Assembly (NCBI GenBank): GCA_043101835.1
Contig: JBICHM010000368.1
Span: forward strand, 1 to 12,324
Direction: 5' to 3'
Origin: JBICHM01 sp043101835
Lineage (GTDB): Bacteria; Planctomycetota; Phycisphaerae; Phycisphaerales; UBA1924
DNA: 12,324 bases
Part shown: piece after piece, positions 7,094 through 12,324 of the stretch
How positions within the stretch are numbered: the stretch's first letter is position 1
Layout: every line of letters begins with the position of its first letter
Notes under the pieces: generated by a model
Told to the model about the DNA's origin: nothing
Seen by the model: the letters and a program-made list of their open reading frames with translations, nothing else
Database searches by the model: none
Translations under genes and position numbers: made by a program

Positions 7094-7720
7094 ATGAGTT
7101 TCGATGACGCCAACACAGCAAGTCCGGACGACTTCCCACCGCCTGATGTTGCCGTCATCGAAGTCGTCGCGCGATATGTGCAATCACTGATGGCCGAGCG
7201 AGGCAGAGGCCTTGTCATCGTCGCCGCGTCAGTGCTCGAAACCGAGATCCGCGAGTGCATTGACGCCTTGATGGTGTCTCCAGAAACGAAGGGCTCGCGT
7301 GACAAGTACTGTTTTCAACTGCGGAGTGGCGCGCTCTGGACAAATGCTCAGCTCGCATACAGTCTTGGTGTGTTCTCAGATGGTGAAATGTCCGCAGTCA
7401 ATGTGATTCGACAAGCTAGAGATCAAGCGTCGCACCTGTGGACGGAAGTCGATCTCGGCAAAGACTCCGATTCTGTCAGACAGCTGCTGCTCCAGATTCC
7501 GTGGATCAAGTCGACGGGAAGGAGTGGGCATTCTCTCGAAGAGAAGCGCCTCAACATCGAGGGAGCACTACGAGGTGCGGTGGCATCACTTGCGATACAG
7601 GCGCGAGAGGCAAAGATCAGAGCGAAGCCCCGGAAGCCCGGCTACCGACTCCCCTTGCGAGTCACCGACGAACTGGCGAAAGCAGTTATGTCGGCGCGGC
7701 CGCCAGCGGAGCCGAGTTGA
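7094..7720 (+). CDS. MltR-like protein with HEPN-type Rx4H motif (element cargo)
   Basis: This 208-residue protein is not confidently assigned. Residues 38-114 follow the pattern of the MltR/DUF4145-like helical family: a helix VIVAASVLETEIRECIDALM, then LRSGALWTNAQLAYSLGVFSDGEM, then VNVIRQARDQASH. The last block contains Arg109-x4-His114, the spacing of the HEPN motif found in RNase toxins and many defence proteins; E. coli MtlR has a similar LREELNH. The basic C-terminus (KIRAKPRKPGYR) could bind nucleic acid. The gene is divergent from the rhh operon. Base composition is clearly lower in GC (164 of 300 bases over 7201-7500, about 55%) than the host genes, which points to separate acquisition. 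The start has no good ribosome binding site. A defence or regulatory role is inference only. Confidence 0.7.
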   Translation: MSFDDANTASPDDFPPPDVAVIEVVARYVQSLMAERGRGLVIVAASVLETEIRECIDALMVSPETKGSRDKYCFQLRSGALWTNAQLAYSLGVFSDGEMSAVNVIRQARDQASHLWTEVDLGKDSDSVRQLLLQIPWIKSTGRSGHSLEEKRLNIEGALRGAVASLAIQAREAKIRAKPRKPGYRLPLRVTDELAKAVMSARPPAEPS

Positions 7721-7780
7721 GAACCTAGCTCTTCGCGCGCTAGCTGCACGCTCCGATGGAGTCCGCCCGAATCATCGGTA

Positions 7781-7800
7781 GCGGCCTCGCTCCGGGCCGC
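7781..7800 (+). terminator. GC hairpin downstream of the MltR-like gene
   Basis: GCGGCC (7781-7786) and GGCCGC (7795-7800) form a 6-bp stem with an 8-nt loop, followed by CTGATTGTATTT. It is a weak terminator candidate. The rest of the 365-base gap 7721-8085 shows no supported gene: the open frame upstream of 8086 has no ribosome binding site or protein-like composition. Confidence 0.35.
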
Positions 7801-8007
7801 CTGATTGTATTTGCGGGCTTCGCGAATCCCGTGCAAGTCGGTTCGGACGGCCCCCGCGCGATGGACGACCCCCGAGCTTTGCCTGGCGTCCCGGAGCGAG
7901 GCCAGAGTCTCCGTAGGGGCCGGCGGACGACCCCTGCGCGATCGGGCCGCGTCGAATCGCCGGGCGGTCAATCCCCAGCACGGCACGCGCCAGGCACCAA
8001 AAAAGTC

Positions 8008-8036
8008 TTGCATCACCTCCTGAGCGCAACTAGGGT
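8008..8036 (+). promoter_or_regulatory. Weak promoter candidate for the secreted cargo gene
   Basis: TTGCAT (8008-8013) and TAGGGT (8031-8036) are 17 bp apart and about 50 bases before the ATG at 8086. Neither hexamer is close to consensus, so this is tentative. Confidence 0.25.
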
Positions 8037-8085
8037 CGGGCCGCACACGGGAGAAATCGCCACATCGAGCGGAGGAGTTTGGAGA

Positions 8086-9054
8086 ATGCTGAGCGCGAAG
8101 TCTGTTCGCGGCGCCGTCTACGCGGCGGCGCTGGTCGCTGTTGCCCAGTCGAATGCGGCCGCGGCATTCACTCCATTCGAGTTCTCGTACGGCGGGACGG
8201 TCATCGTCAACGACATCGACACGGTCAACGGTGACTATCTCGAAGCAATGCTCGGCCCCTTTGGCGTCGCTGGCGAGATCACACTCGGATACGCCGCGAA
8301 TAAGCCGCTCAACTTGGCCCGCGCAAGCACGAACCTCTCTGTAGGGGGGGTCGCAGGCGCGAAGTCGGACGACGGTCGCGTCGCCGCGCGTGCAGCGATG
8401 ACCTCATCGCATACGGTCATCGGCAGCGCGTTTGGTGGGCAGGGTTCGTCTGTGCAGGCTGCCTCCGCAGACTCTCTGATGCAGTTCGACATGGTCGTCA
8501 CCGGACCAACCGCAGGCGAGGCAGTAACTGTGGAACTGCCGTTTGCTGCCACTCTTTCGGCCTACCAGAGTCTGCCGTTTGGGGAGACGAAGGATATCGG
8601 CGTCAGCGGATTTAGCTTCGCGTTCCTCGACTTCGATGACAATCTCTCAGGGGTTGATTACGCGCTCGGACTTGGCTCCGGGACGATCCAGTCCGATCTG
8701 GTTGGCGTCCAAGAGTACGAGGCGGTTGTGGGCGAGGCATTCCAGGTGATCGTGCGTACTCGCACATACGGAACTGCGGTTGTGTACACACCGATGGGCG
8801 AGCCCGGGACAGTGCCAAATCCAGCCGGAGGCAGTTACTTCCAGCGGCTGGCCTCGTCGGTATGGCTCGGCGATCCCGCGGAGGATGGCTCGCGGGACGG
8901 CGCGACATTCTTCCGGCTCCCCGACGGCTACAGCGCCTACTCGTTGGATGGGTCGATCGTCGGGAATGTCTTCGTGCCAACGGCGCCGACTGTCGCACCG
9001 TTCGCATTCCTGGGACTGCTTTCGGCCAGACGCCGGCGATCCACCCCCTCCTGA
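8086..9054 (+). CDS. Secreted protein with PEP-CTERM-like tail (element cargo)
   Basis: This 322-residue predicted secreted protein has an N-terminal signal peptide (MLSAKSVRGAVYAAALVAVA, then AAAAF). The Gly/Ser/Thr-rich beta-type body is without a family I recognise, and near the end are a short Pro/hydrophobic segment APTVAPFAFLGLL and a basic cluster ARRRR. That tail resembles planctomycete PEP-CTERM sorting signals, implying export and sorting by the host exosortase system. The start at 8086 is chosen because GGAGGAG (8071-8077) lies 8 bases upstream and the signal peptide begins there; an in-frame upstream ATG at 7756 would bury it. Composition is about 60% GC, below the host. It is convergent with rep, 21 bases away. 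Its function is unknown. A surface protein is unusual cargo for so small an element. Confidence 0.82.
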   Translation: MLSAKSVRGAVYAAALVAVAQSNAAAAFTPFEFSYGGTVIVNDIDTVNGDYLEAMLGPFGVAGEITLGYAANKPLNLARASTNLSVGGVAGAKSDDGRVAARAAMTSSHTVIGSAFGGQGSSVQAASADSLMQFDMVVTGPTAGEAVTVELPFAATLSAYQSLPFGETKDIGVSGFSFAFLDFDDNLSGVDYALGLGSGTIQSDLVGVQEYEAVVGEAFQVIVRTRTYGTAVVYTPMGEPGTVPNPAGGSYFQRLASSVWLGDPAEDGSRDGATFFRLPDGYSAYSLDGSIVGNVFVPTAPTVAPFAFLGLLSARRRRSTPS

Positions 9055-9075
9055 GCCTGAAAGTCGTCGAGCAGC

Positions 9076-10152
9076 TCACATGACGCTGTCATCCGACGCG
9101 ATCTCTCCTCGCATAGCCGCGAGGCGGTACTCAACACGATTCACGCGAGCCGCCGGAATCGGGGTCGCTTTCACGCGTGCCCCGAGCGCATCAGCGAGGT
9201 ACGGCGTCGGCACACGCGGGCACTCGATGACCCACCGAATCGCGGCTCGATCGTCATAGTGGACGACATCCGGCGTGAAGCGCACGCCAAGGCGGGACGA
9301 CTCGCGCCCGAGATCCTGCAACGAGGCCTCGACGACACCGAGGAAGCGGCGCCCGACCTCCCCTTCCGGCGTCACGAACTCGTGGATGAGCATCGTCGAT
9401 TCCTGACACAGCGAGACGCGCTCGCCGACGGTGCGCCCGGTGGGCGTGCGGGGGCCGCGTTCCTCGCCCTCCGTGTCGCCATCGTCGGGTTCGGGCGAAG
9501 CGTCGCGAATGGCGGCCGAGAGCTCACGACACATGCCGATGACGCGCGGCGCCCGCTCCATCCCGTAGACGAACGGCGGCCAGCCGTTCCGGGGCGGCTT
9601 CGTGAGGTACTTTGAGATATACATCACGGCATGGGCAGCGTCGGCGTAGCAGTCGCGCGTGAAGTCGACCTGCTCGCCCACCCCCCACTTGCGCCAGAGC
9701 TGGTGTGCCAGGCGATAGTCCACCCGGCGGCGCGGGAGATCCGCGACATCGATCAGCACATGCCAATGCGGGAACCCGTTGCGCTGGAACTCGAGGACCC
9801 AGCACCAGATCCGTATGCCCAGCCGGTTCATGAGCTTCCGGATGTACTCGCCCTTCCGGACATGATCGAGGGCGGCTTCTGGGGAGGCGTGCCGCTTCGG
9901 ATCCACCGTGAGCGTCAGCAGCCGAGGGGAGCGGATGAGGTGCTTCACGCGCAGCAGATCATCACGCGTCTGGCCCGCGAGCTTGGCGGCGCAGCCCTCG
10001 CAGAAGCGGGACTTGCAGCGGCATGGCACGGCGATGACTCTCGACTGGAGAGAGTTATTTCCGTTCCGTTCAAGCCTAGCGGCGGCTGGCGCCGCCGCGG
10101 CGGACGAGCCCCCGGCGGCGACACCTGGCCGGATGGAGGGCGCGGCGATCAT
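9076..10152 (-). CDS. HUH-type replication initiator (Rep) with N-terminal zinc-finger motif
   Basis: This 358-residue protein has the three motifs of rolling-circle Rep endonucleases. Motif I is RLLTLTVDP (77-85). Motif II is GFPHWHVLIDV with the metal-binding His129-Trp-His131. Motif III is AVMYISKYLTK (175-185), with Tyr178 and Tyr182 as candidate nicking tyrosines and Lys181. Before them is a Cys cluster CRCKSRFCEGC (44-54; Cys44, 46, 51, 54), as in zinc-binding Reps of small phages and plasmids. It would nick the element origin and start rolling-circle replication. The ATG at 10152 overlaps, as ATGA, the end of the open segment that becomes the integrase 3' end in the circular form. I see no promoter just upstream in the integrated state. 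An acidic linker (about 218-235) precedes a less conserved C-terminal domain. A transposase-type HUH role is less likely given the tyrosine integrase. Confidence 0.85.
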   Translation of the reverse strand: MIAAPSIRPGVAAGGSSAAAAPAAARLERNGNNSLQSRVIAVPCRCKSRFCEGCAAKLAGQTRDDLLRVKHLIRSPRLLTLTVDPKRHASPEAALDHVRKGEYIRKLMNRLGIRIWCWVLEFQRNGFPHWHVLIDVADLPRRRVDYRLAHQLWRKWGVGEQVDFTRDCYADAAHAVMYISKYLTKPPRNGWPPFVYGMERAPRVIGMCRELSAAIRDASPEPDDGDTEGEERGPRTPTGRTVGERVSLCQESTMLIHEFVTPEGEVGRRFLGVVEASLQDLGRESSRLGVRFTPDVVHYDDRAAIRWVIECPRVPTPYLADALGARVKATPIPAARVNRVEYRLAAMRGEIASDDSVM

Positions 10153-10355
10153 CGGCGCGCCTCGAACGCTTCACACGCGAGGCGCGCGACAAGCTCGATG
10201 ACCGCCGCCCGATGCTCGTCGGTGAGCAGCGGCCAGACGAGGACGATGTCCCGGAGCGGGTCTGATGAAGGGTCGTCGTCCTCCTTTGCACCGGATTCTG
10301 CACCGCCTCCGCCCGAATCGTCAGTTTCCCCCGAGGATTCGGCACATGCTCGGGG
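10149..10355 (-). CDS. Displaced 3' end of int: circle-specific C-terminal tail
   Basis: These 68 codons have no in-frame ATG, GTG or TTG, so they are unlikely to be translated on their own. They are in phase with the SGRYW codons of the att core. When the ends join, integrase residue 422 (Trp) is followed directly by this tail: PRACAESSGETDDSGGGG, an acidic linker, then a helical end PLRDIVLVWPLLTDEHRAAV...LVARLACEAFEARR. That last part resembles the 'aWPxLpexxraxIlaLv' ends I remember from planctomycete recombinases (from memory, unverified). Its stop overlaps the rep ATG as ATGA. In the integrated state the segment is orphaned, with only host flank upstream. A chance open frame is the alternative, but exact phase plus exact overlap with rep argue against it. 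Confidence 0.75.
   Translation of the reverse strand, partial: PRACAESSGETDDSGGGGAESGAKEDDDPSSDPLRDIVLVWPLLTDEHRAAVIELVARLACEAFEARR
10287..10306 (-). repeat. 20-bp arm-type repeat, right copy
   Basis: Identical to 5327-5346 and in the same orientation, lying 49 bp inside attR. Here the same bases are read as GAESGA in the integrase tail frame, a different frame from the left copy. A weaker related 11-mer (one mismatch to GGATTCTGCAC) is at 10335-10345. Confidence 0.55.
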
Positions 10356-10371
10356 CCAGTATCGCCCACTT
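10356..10371 (+). repeat. attR core, 16-bp direct repeat
   Basis: Identical to 5179-5194. It is a tRNA 3'-end fragment without the rest of the tRNA, marking the right end of the element. The bases right after it (from 10372) are the original downstream flank of tRNA-Val. Confidence 0.92.
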
Positions 10372-10373
10372 CG

Positions 10374-10406
10374 CGGCCCGCCCCACTGATCGTGTGAGGC
10401 GGGCCG
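10374..10406 (+). terminator. Original tRNA-Val terminator, now displaced
   Basis: CGGCCCGCC (10374-10382) pairs perfectly with GGCGGGCCG (10398-10406) around a 15-nt loop, followed by TTGTCGTT. Before integration it stood about 5 bases after the tRNA-Val 3' end. The insertion has moved it 5.2 kb away. It now separates the orphaned int tail and rep from any minus-strand transcription coming from the right. The rest of 10407-10599 shows no supported gene. Confidence 0.5.
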
Positions 10407-10599
10407 TTGTCGTTGAGGCGGGACGGTGCGACGGGACGCGACGAATCCTCTGCGCCATGGTCGAGAATCGCAGCGGCGCCCCCTAGGGTGCCGCATCAGC
10501 GGTTGCCCGGAGCCGGTCGTCCGTCATCGGGCGCGGTGTCTGCACTGAGTTCGGCGGGGTTCGGGAGAAGCGGCGCACGAGCGCCGGAAGGGACGCCCC

Positions 10600-10866
10600 A
10601 TGCTCACCGTCACCGACAACGCGCTCACGCATCTGGCCGGCATGCTCGACAACGTGGAGGGCGCGCCCGACGACGCCGCGATCCGGCTGATCGCGCAGCC
10701 CCAGGGCCTCGGCCTTGCCGTGGACACGCCGAACGATGGCGACAACACGGTCGATCAGAACGGGAAGACCGTCCTGCTGCTCGACGAGCAGATCTCCACA
10801 ATGCTGGATGGCCGGACACTCGACCTGCAGCAGACCGAGCAGGGCGCAGCGCTGTCGATCAGCTGA
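10600..10866 (+). CDS. HesB/IscA-like small protein lacking the cluster cysteines
   Basis: This 88-residue protein follows the IscA/HesB beta-fold pattern. It starts MLTVTDNALTHLAGML (strand plus helix), then IRLIAQPQGLGLAVDTP, where the family has the CxGfsY region, then GDNTVDQNGKTVLLLDEQ, then LDGRTLDLQQTEQGAALSI. True A-type Fe-S carriers have three conserved cysteines (CxnCxC). This protein has none, so it should not carry a cluster in the usual way. It may be a structural relative with another role. AAGGGA (10588-10593) precedes the ATG by 6 bases. It stands alone between the tRNA-Val flank and tRNA-Met. The family assignment is by pattern only. Confidence 0.75.
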   Translation: MLTVTDNALTHLAGMLDNVEGAPDDAAIRLIAQPQGLGLAVDTPNDGDNTVDQNGKTVLLLDEQISTMLDGRTLDLQQTEQGAALSIS

Positions 10867-10899
10867 CCGCGGTCGCGCTCAGCGAGGCGCCGGCCGAAG

Positions 10900-10973
10900 T
10901 GGCGATGGGCGGATTCGAACCGCCGACCTAGGGTTTATGAATCCCTCGCTCTAACCAACTGAGCTACATCGCC
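10900..10973 (-). tRNA. tRNA-Met(CAU)
   Basis: The cloverleaf on the minus strand is 74 nt. The acceptor stem GGCGATG pairs 7/7 with CATCGCC, and the discriminator is A. The D-arm is AGCTCAGTTGGTTAGAGC, the anticodon loop is TTCATAA with CAT at 10937-10939, and the T-arm is GGCGG-TTCGAAT-CCGCC. The last base pair of the anticodon stem is an A-A mismatch. CCA is not encoded. The paired first acceptor position argues against the initiator. Elongator Met is most likely, but a lysidine-modified tRNA-Ile2 with the same CAU cannot be excluded by eye. Confidence 0.9.
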
Positions 10974-11074
10974 GGAAGGGGGCAACTGTAGCCCCCTGCG
11001 CCGGGCCGTCAATCCACGCCCGCGCCGTGTGTGCGCCCCCACCCGGGCGCACCTGCGGGGCGGGCGTCGGCATG

Positions 11075-11080
11075 TATACT
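11075..11080 (+). promoter_or_regulatory. Candidate -10 box (TATACT) for pntAA
   Basis: TATACT, preceded directly by TG, is 68 bases before the pntAA ATG in an otherwise very GC-rich gap (10974-11148). No -35 consensus is seen. The gap holds no supported gene. Confidence 0.4.
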
Positions 11081-11148
11081 CCGCCCCGACCTCGGCCCCC
11101 GTCCGGCCCCGGGCCCGGCCCGGATTCGCCCCGGATCGCGGAGGATCG

Positions 11149-12306
11149 ATGCGCATCGGTGTGCCCAGTCAGGTCTCCGGAAACGAGCGACGCGTCGCCA
11201 TCGTGCCCGAGACCGTCGGGCGGATCCGCAAGCAGTTCGGCGAGGGTGTGGACGTCGTGGTGGAGACCGGCGCCGGTGAGGCGTCGTACATCCCTGATGA
11301 CGCGTATCGCGACGCGGGCGCGACGGTCGGGAGCGCGGCCGATGCGTGGGGCGCCGACATCGTCGCCCTCGTTCGCCCGCCGGGCGCCGATGCGGTCGGC
11401 CGCCTCGGCGAGTGCGCGGCGGTCGTCGGGATGCTCAAGCCGGGGCAGGACGCGGACCTGTGGCGGGCGATGGTGGATCGGCGGATCAGCGCGCTGGCGT
11501 TCGAGGCGACGCCCCGGATCACGCGCGCGCAGAAGTGCGATGCGCTGTCGTCGATGAGCACGGTGGCGGGGTATCGCGCGGTGATTCGCGCCGCGGAGGC
11601 GGCCCCCCGCTTCTTTCCGATGCTGATGACCGCGGCGGGCACGATCACGCCGGCGAAGGCGCTCGTGCTCGGCGCCGGGGTGGCGGGCCTGCAGGCGATC
11701 GCGACGCTCCGCCGGCTCGGCGCTGTCGTCAGCGCATTCGATGTGCGCCCCGCAGTCGCCGAGCAGGTGCAGAGCCTCGGCGCCAAGTGGGTGGACCTTG
11801 GCGTGAGCGCCGAGGGCGAGGGCGGATACGCGCGCGCGCAGACCGAGGAAGAGCAGGCGAACCAGCGGAAACTCCTTGGCGAGGTGGTGGCGACGAACGA
11901 CATCGTCATTACGACGGCGCTGATCCCCGGCAGGCCGGCGCCGCGCCTGATCGATCGATCGACGATCGAGCGAATGAAGCCGGGGTCGGTGATCGTGGAT
12001 CTCGCGGCGGAGTCCGGCGGCAACTGTGAGGGCGCCAGGCCCGACGAGGCGGTGACGATCGGCGGCGCAACGGTGCTCGGGCCAACAAACCTGCCCGCCG
12101 AGATGCCGCTGCACGCCAGCACGCTCTTCAGCCGCAACATCCTCGCGATGCTCGAAGAGGTCGTGAAGGACGGGGCGCTCGCGATCGATCCGGCTGATGA
12201 GCTGGTCGGCGGCGCCCTGGTGACGCACGCCGGCGAGGCGCGCCACCGCCTGGTGCGCGAAGCGCTTGGCCTGCCCGCCGATGCGCCGAAGGGAGCGGCT
12301 TCGTGA
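11149..12306 (+). CDS. pntAA: NAD(P) transhydrogenase, alpha-1 subunit (NAD(H)-binding domain I)
   Basis: This 385-residue subunit of the proton-translocating transhydrogenase exchanges hydride between NADH and NADP+, driven by the proton gradient. It is the peripheral NAD(H)-binding part. The N-terminal half starts MRIGVPSQVSGNERRVAIVP, the alanine dehydrogenase/PntA signature. A Rossmann motif VLGAGVAGLQAIATLRRLGA lies at 173-192, followed by SAFDVRP (195-201), the mobile-loop region GEGGYARAQTEEE (223-235) and VIVDLAAESGGNCE (281-294). The length equals the split form, in which alpha is two proteins (PntAA and PntAB), unlike the fused E. coli PntA. GGAGG (11140-11144) supports the ATG. An in-frame upstream ATG at 11029 would add an Arg/Pro-rich stretch that is not family-like. 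The stop overlaps the next start as GTGA. Confidence 0.95.
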   Translation: MRIGVPSQVSGNERRVAIVPETVGRIRKQFGEGVDVVVETGAGEASYIPDDAYRDAGATVGSAADAWGADIVALVRPPGADAVGRLGECAAVVGMLKPGQDADLWRAMVDRRISALAFEATPRITRAQKCDALSSMSTVAGYRAVIRAAEAAPRFFPMLMTAAGTITPAKALVLGAGVAGLQAIATLRRLGAVVSAFDVRPAVAEQVQSLGAKWVDLGVSAEGEGGYARAQTEEEQANQRKLLGEVVATNDIVITTALIPGRPAPRLIDRSTIERMKPGSVIVDLAAESGGNCEGARPDEAVTIGGATVLGPTNLPAEMPLHASTLFSRNILAMLEEVVKDGALAIDPADELVGGALVTHAGEARHRLVREALGLPADAPKGAAS

Positions 12307-12324
12307 ACGAGACCGAGGTCCTGA
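12303..12324 (+). CDS. pntAB: Start of NAD(P) transhydrogenase alpha-2 subunit, partial
   Basis: GTG at 12303 overlaps the pntAA stop (GTGA) and opens the frame VNETEVL, which runs off the window. Position and overlap fit PntAB, the small membrane subunit that usually follows the split PntAA, with PntB expected after it. Only seven codons are visible, so the call rests on gene order. Confidence 0.6.

Larger units (their letters stand above)
5179..10371. mobile_element. tRNA-Val-integrated small element with Int, Xis, RHH, HUH Rep and two cargo genes
   Basis: The element is about 5.2 kb and is bounded by exact 16-bp direct repeats, attL (5179-5194) in the tRNA-Val 3' end and attR (10356-10371). 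Contents are a tyrosine integrase next to attL, an excisionase-like protein, a ribbon-helix-helix regulator, two lower-GC cargo genes and an HUH-type Rep protein next to attR. No capsid, portal, terminase, conjugation or relaxosome genes are seen. It is therefore best described as an integrative rolling-circle-type element or satellite, not a full prophage or ICE. Joining the two ends puts the integrase frame in phase with a 68-residue tail that overlaps the rep start. The element looks intact: both att sites are perfect and no frame is broken. Confidence 0.88.

Noticed and set aside
6629..7720. RHH plus MltR/HEPN-like gene as a toxin-antitoxin pair
   Set aside because: The genes are divergent, not in one operon, and the RHH gene is coupled to xis and int. 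A functional link is possible, but nothing in the sequence shows it.
7756..8085. N-terminal extension of the secreted cargo protein from an upstream ATG
   Set aside because: It would place the signal peptide 110 residues inside; there is no ribosome binding site at 7756 and a good one before 8086.
10149..10496. Independent 115-aa minus-strand protein starting in the host flank
   Set aside because: Its first 42 codons are host sequence beyond attR, containing the terminator hairpin and Arg-rich low-quality protein. Only the part after the att core is protein-like, and it fits as the integrase 3' end.
10883..10954. Short plus-strand peptides ending GFEPPT or RIRTADLGF
   Set aside because: These are antisense readings of tRNA-Met, a common artefact.
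1..12324. CRISPR array, rRNA or insertion sequence with terminal inverted repeats
   Set aside because: No spaced repeat array, no rRNA-like sequence and no transposase or terminal inverted repeats were seen.

Overview
The window is high-GC chromosomal DNA (about 70% GC in most genes) that looks planctomycetal, most likely Phycisphaerales-like. The pointers are a secreted beta-rich protein ending in a Pro-Gly/hydrophobic/RRRR sorting tail, a second secreted protein with a similar tail, and an integrase whose tail resembles those I remember from planctomycete recombinases. The taxon is an inference, because there is no rRNA or marker gene here.

Host left part (1-5191): the 3' part of a DegT/DnrJ/EryC1-type PLP aminotransferase, a class II fumarase (fumC), a convergent PEP-CTERM-like secreted protein, a divergent class I photolyase (phr), and tRNA-Val(GAC). 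Host right part (10372-12324): a displaced terminator-like hairpin, a small HesB/IscA-like protein without cysteines, tRNA-Met(CAU) on the minus strand, the NAD(P) transhydrogenase alpha-1 subunit (pntAA) and the first codons of the alpha-2 subunit.

Between them lies a compact integrated mobile element of about 5.2 kb (5179-10371). It is bounded by an exact 16-bp direct repeat (CCAGTATCGCCCACTT) that starts at the 3' arm of the tRNA-Val T-stem, so insertion regenerates an intact tRNA. On the minus strand it carries a ribbon-helix-helix regulator, a MerR/AlpA-type excisionase-like protein and a tyrosine integrase, coupled by ATGA and TGATG overlaps. At its other end it carries an HUH rolling-circle-type Rep protein. 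Two lower-GC plus-strand genes sit in a cargo slot: an MltR-like protein with an Rx4H motif of HEPN type, and a secreted protein with a PEP-CTERM-like tail.

The main discovery is that attP lies inside the integrase gene. When the ends are joined as in an excised circle, the integrase frame reads in phase through the att core into 10355-10149, gains a 68-residue tail and ends in an ATGA overlap with the Rep start codon. The circle would therefore carry one coupled operon, rhh-xis-int-rep. Integration cuts it, replaces the integrase tail with 13 residues read antisense from the tRNA, and separates rep from the only good promoter. Both ends also carry an identical 20-bp motif, read in different frames, that would flank the attP core like integrase arm-binding sites. 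This looks like an integration-state switch controlling replication and perhaps integrase activity.
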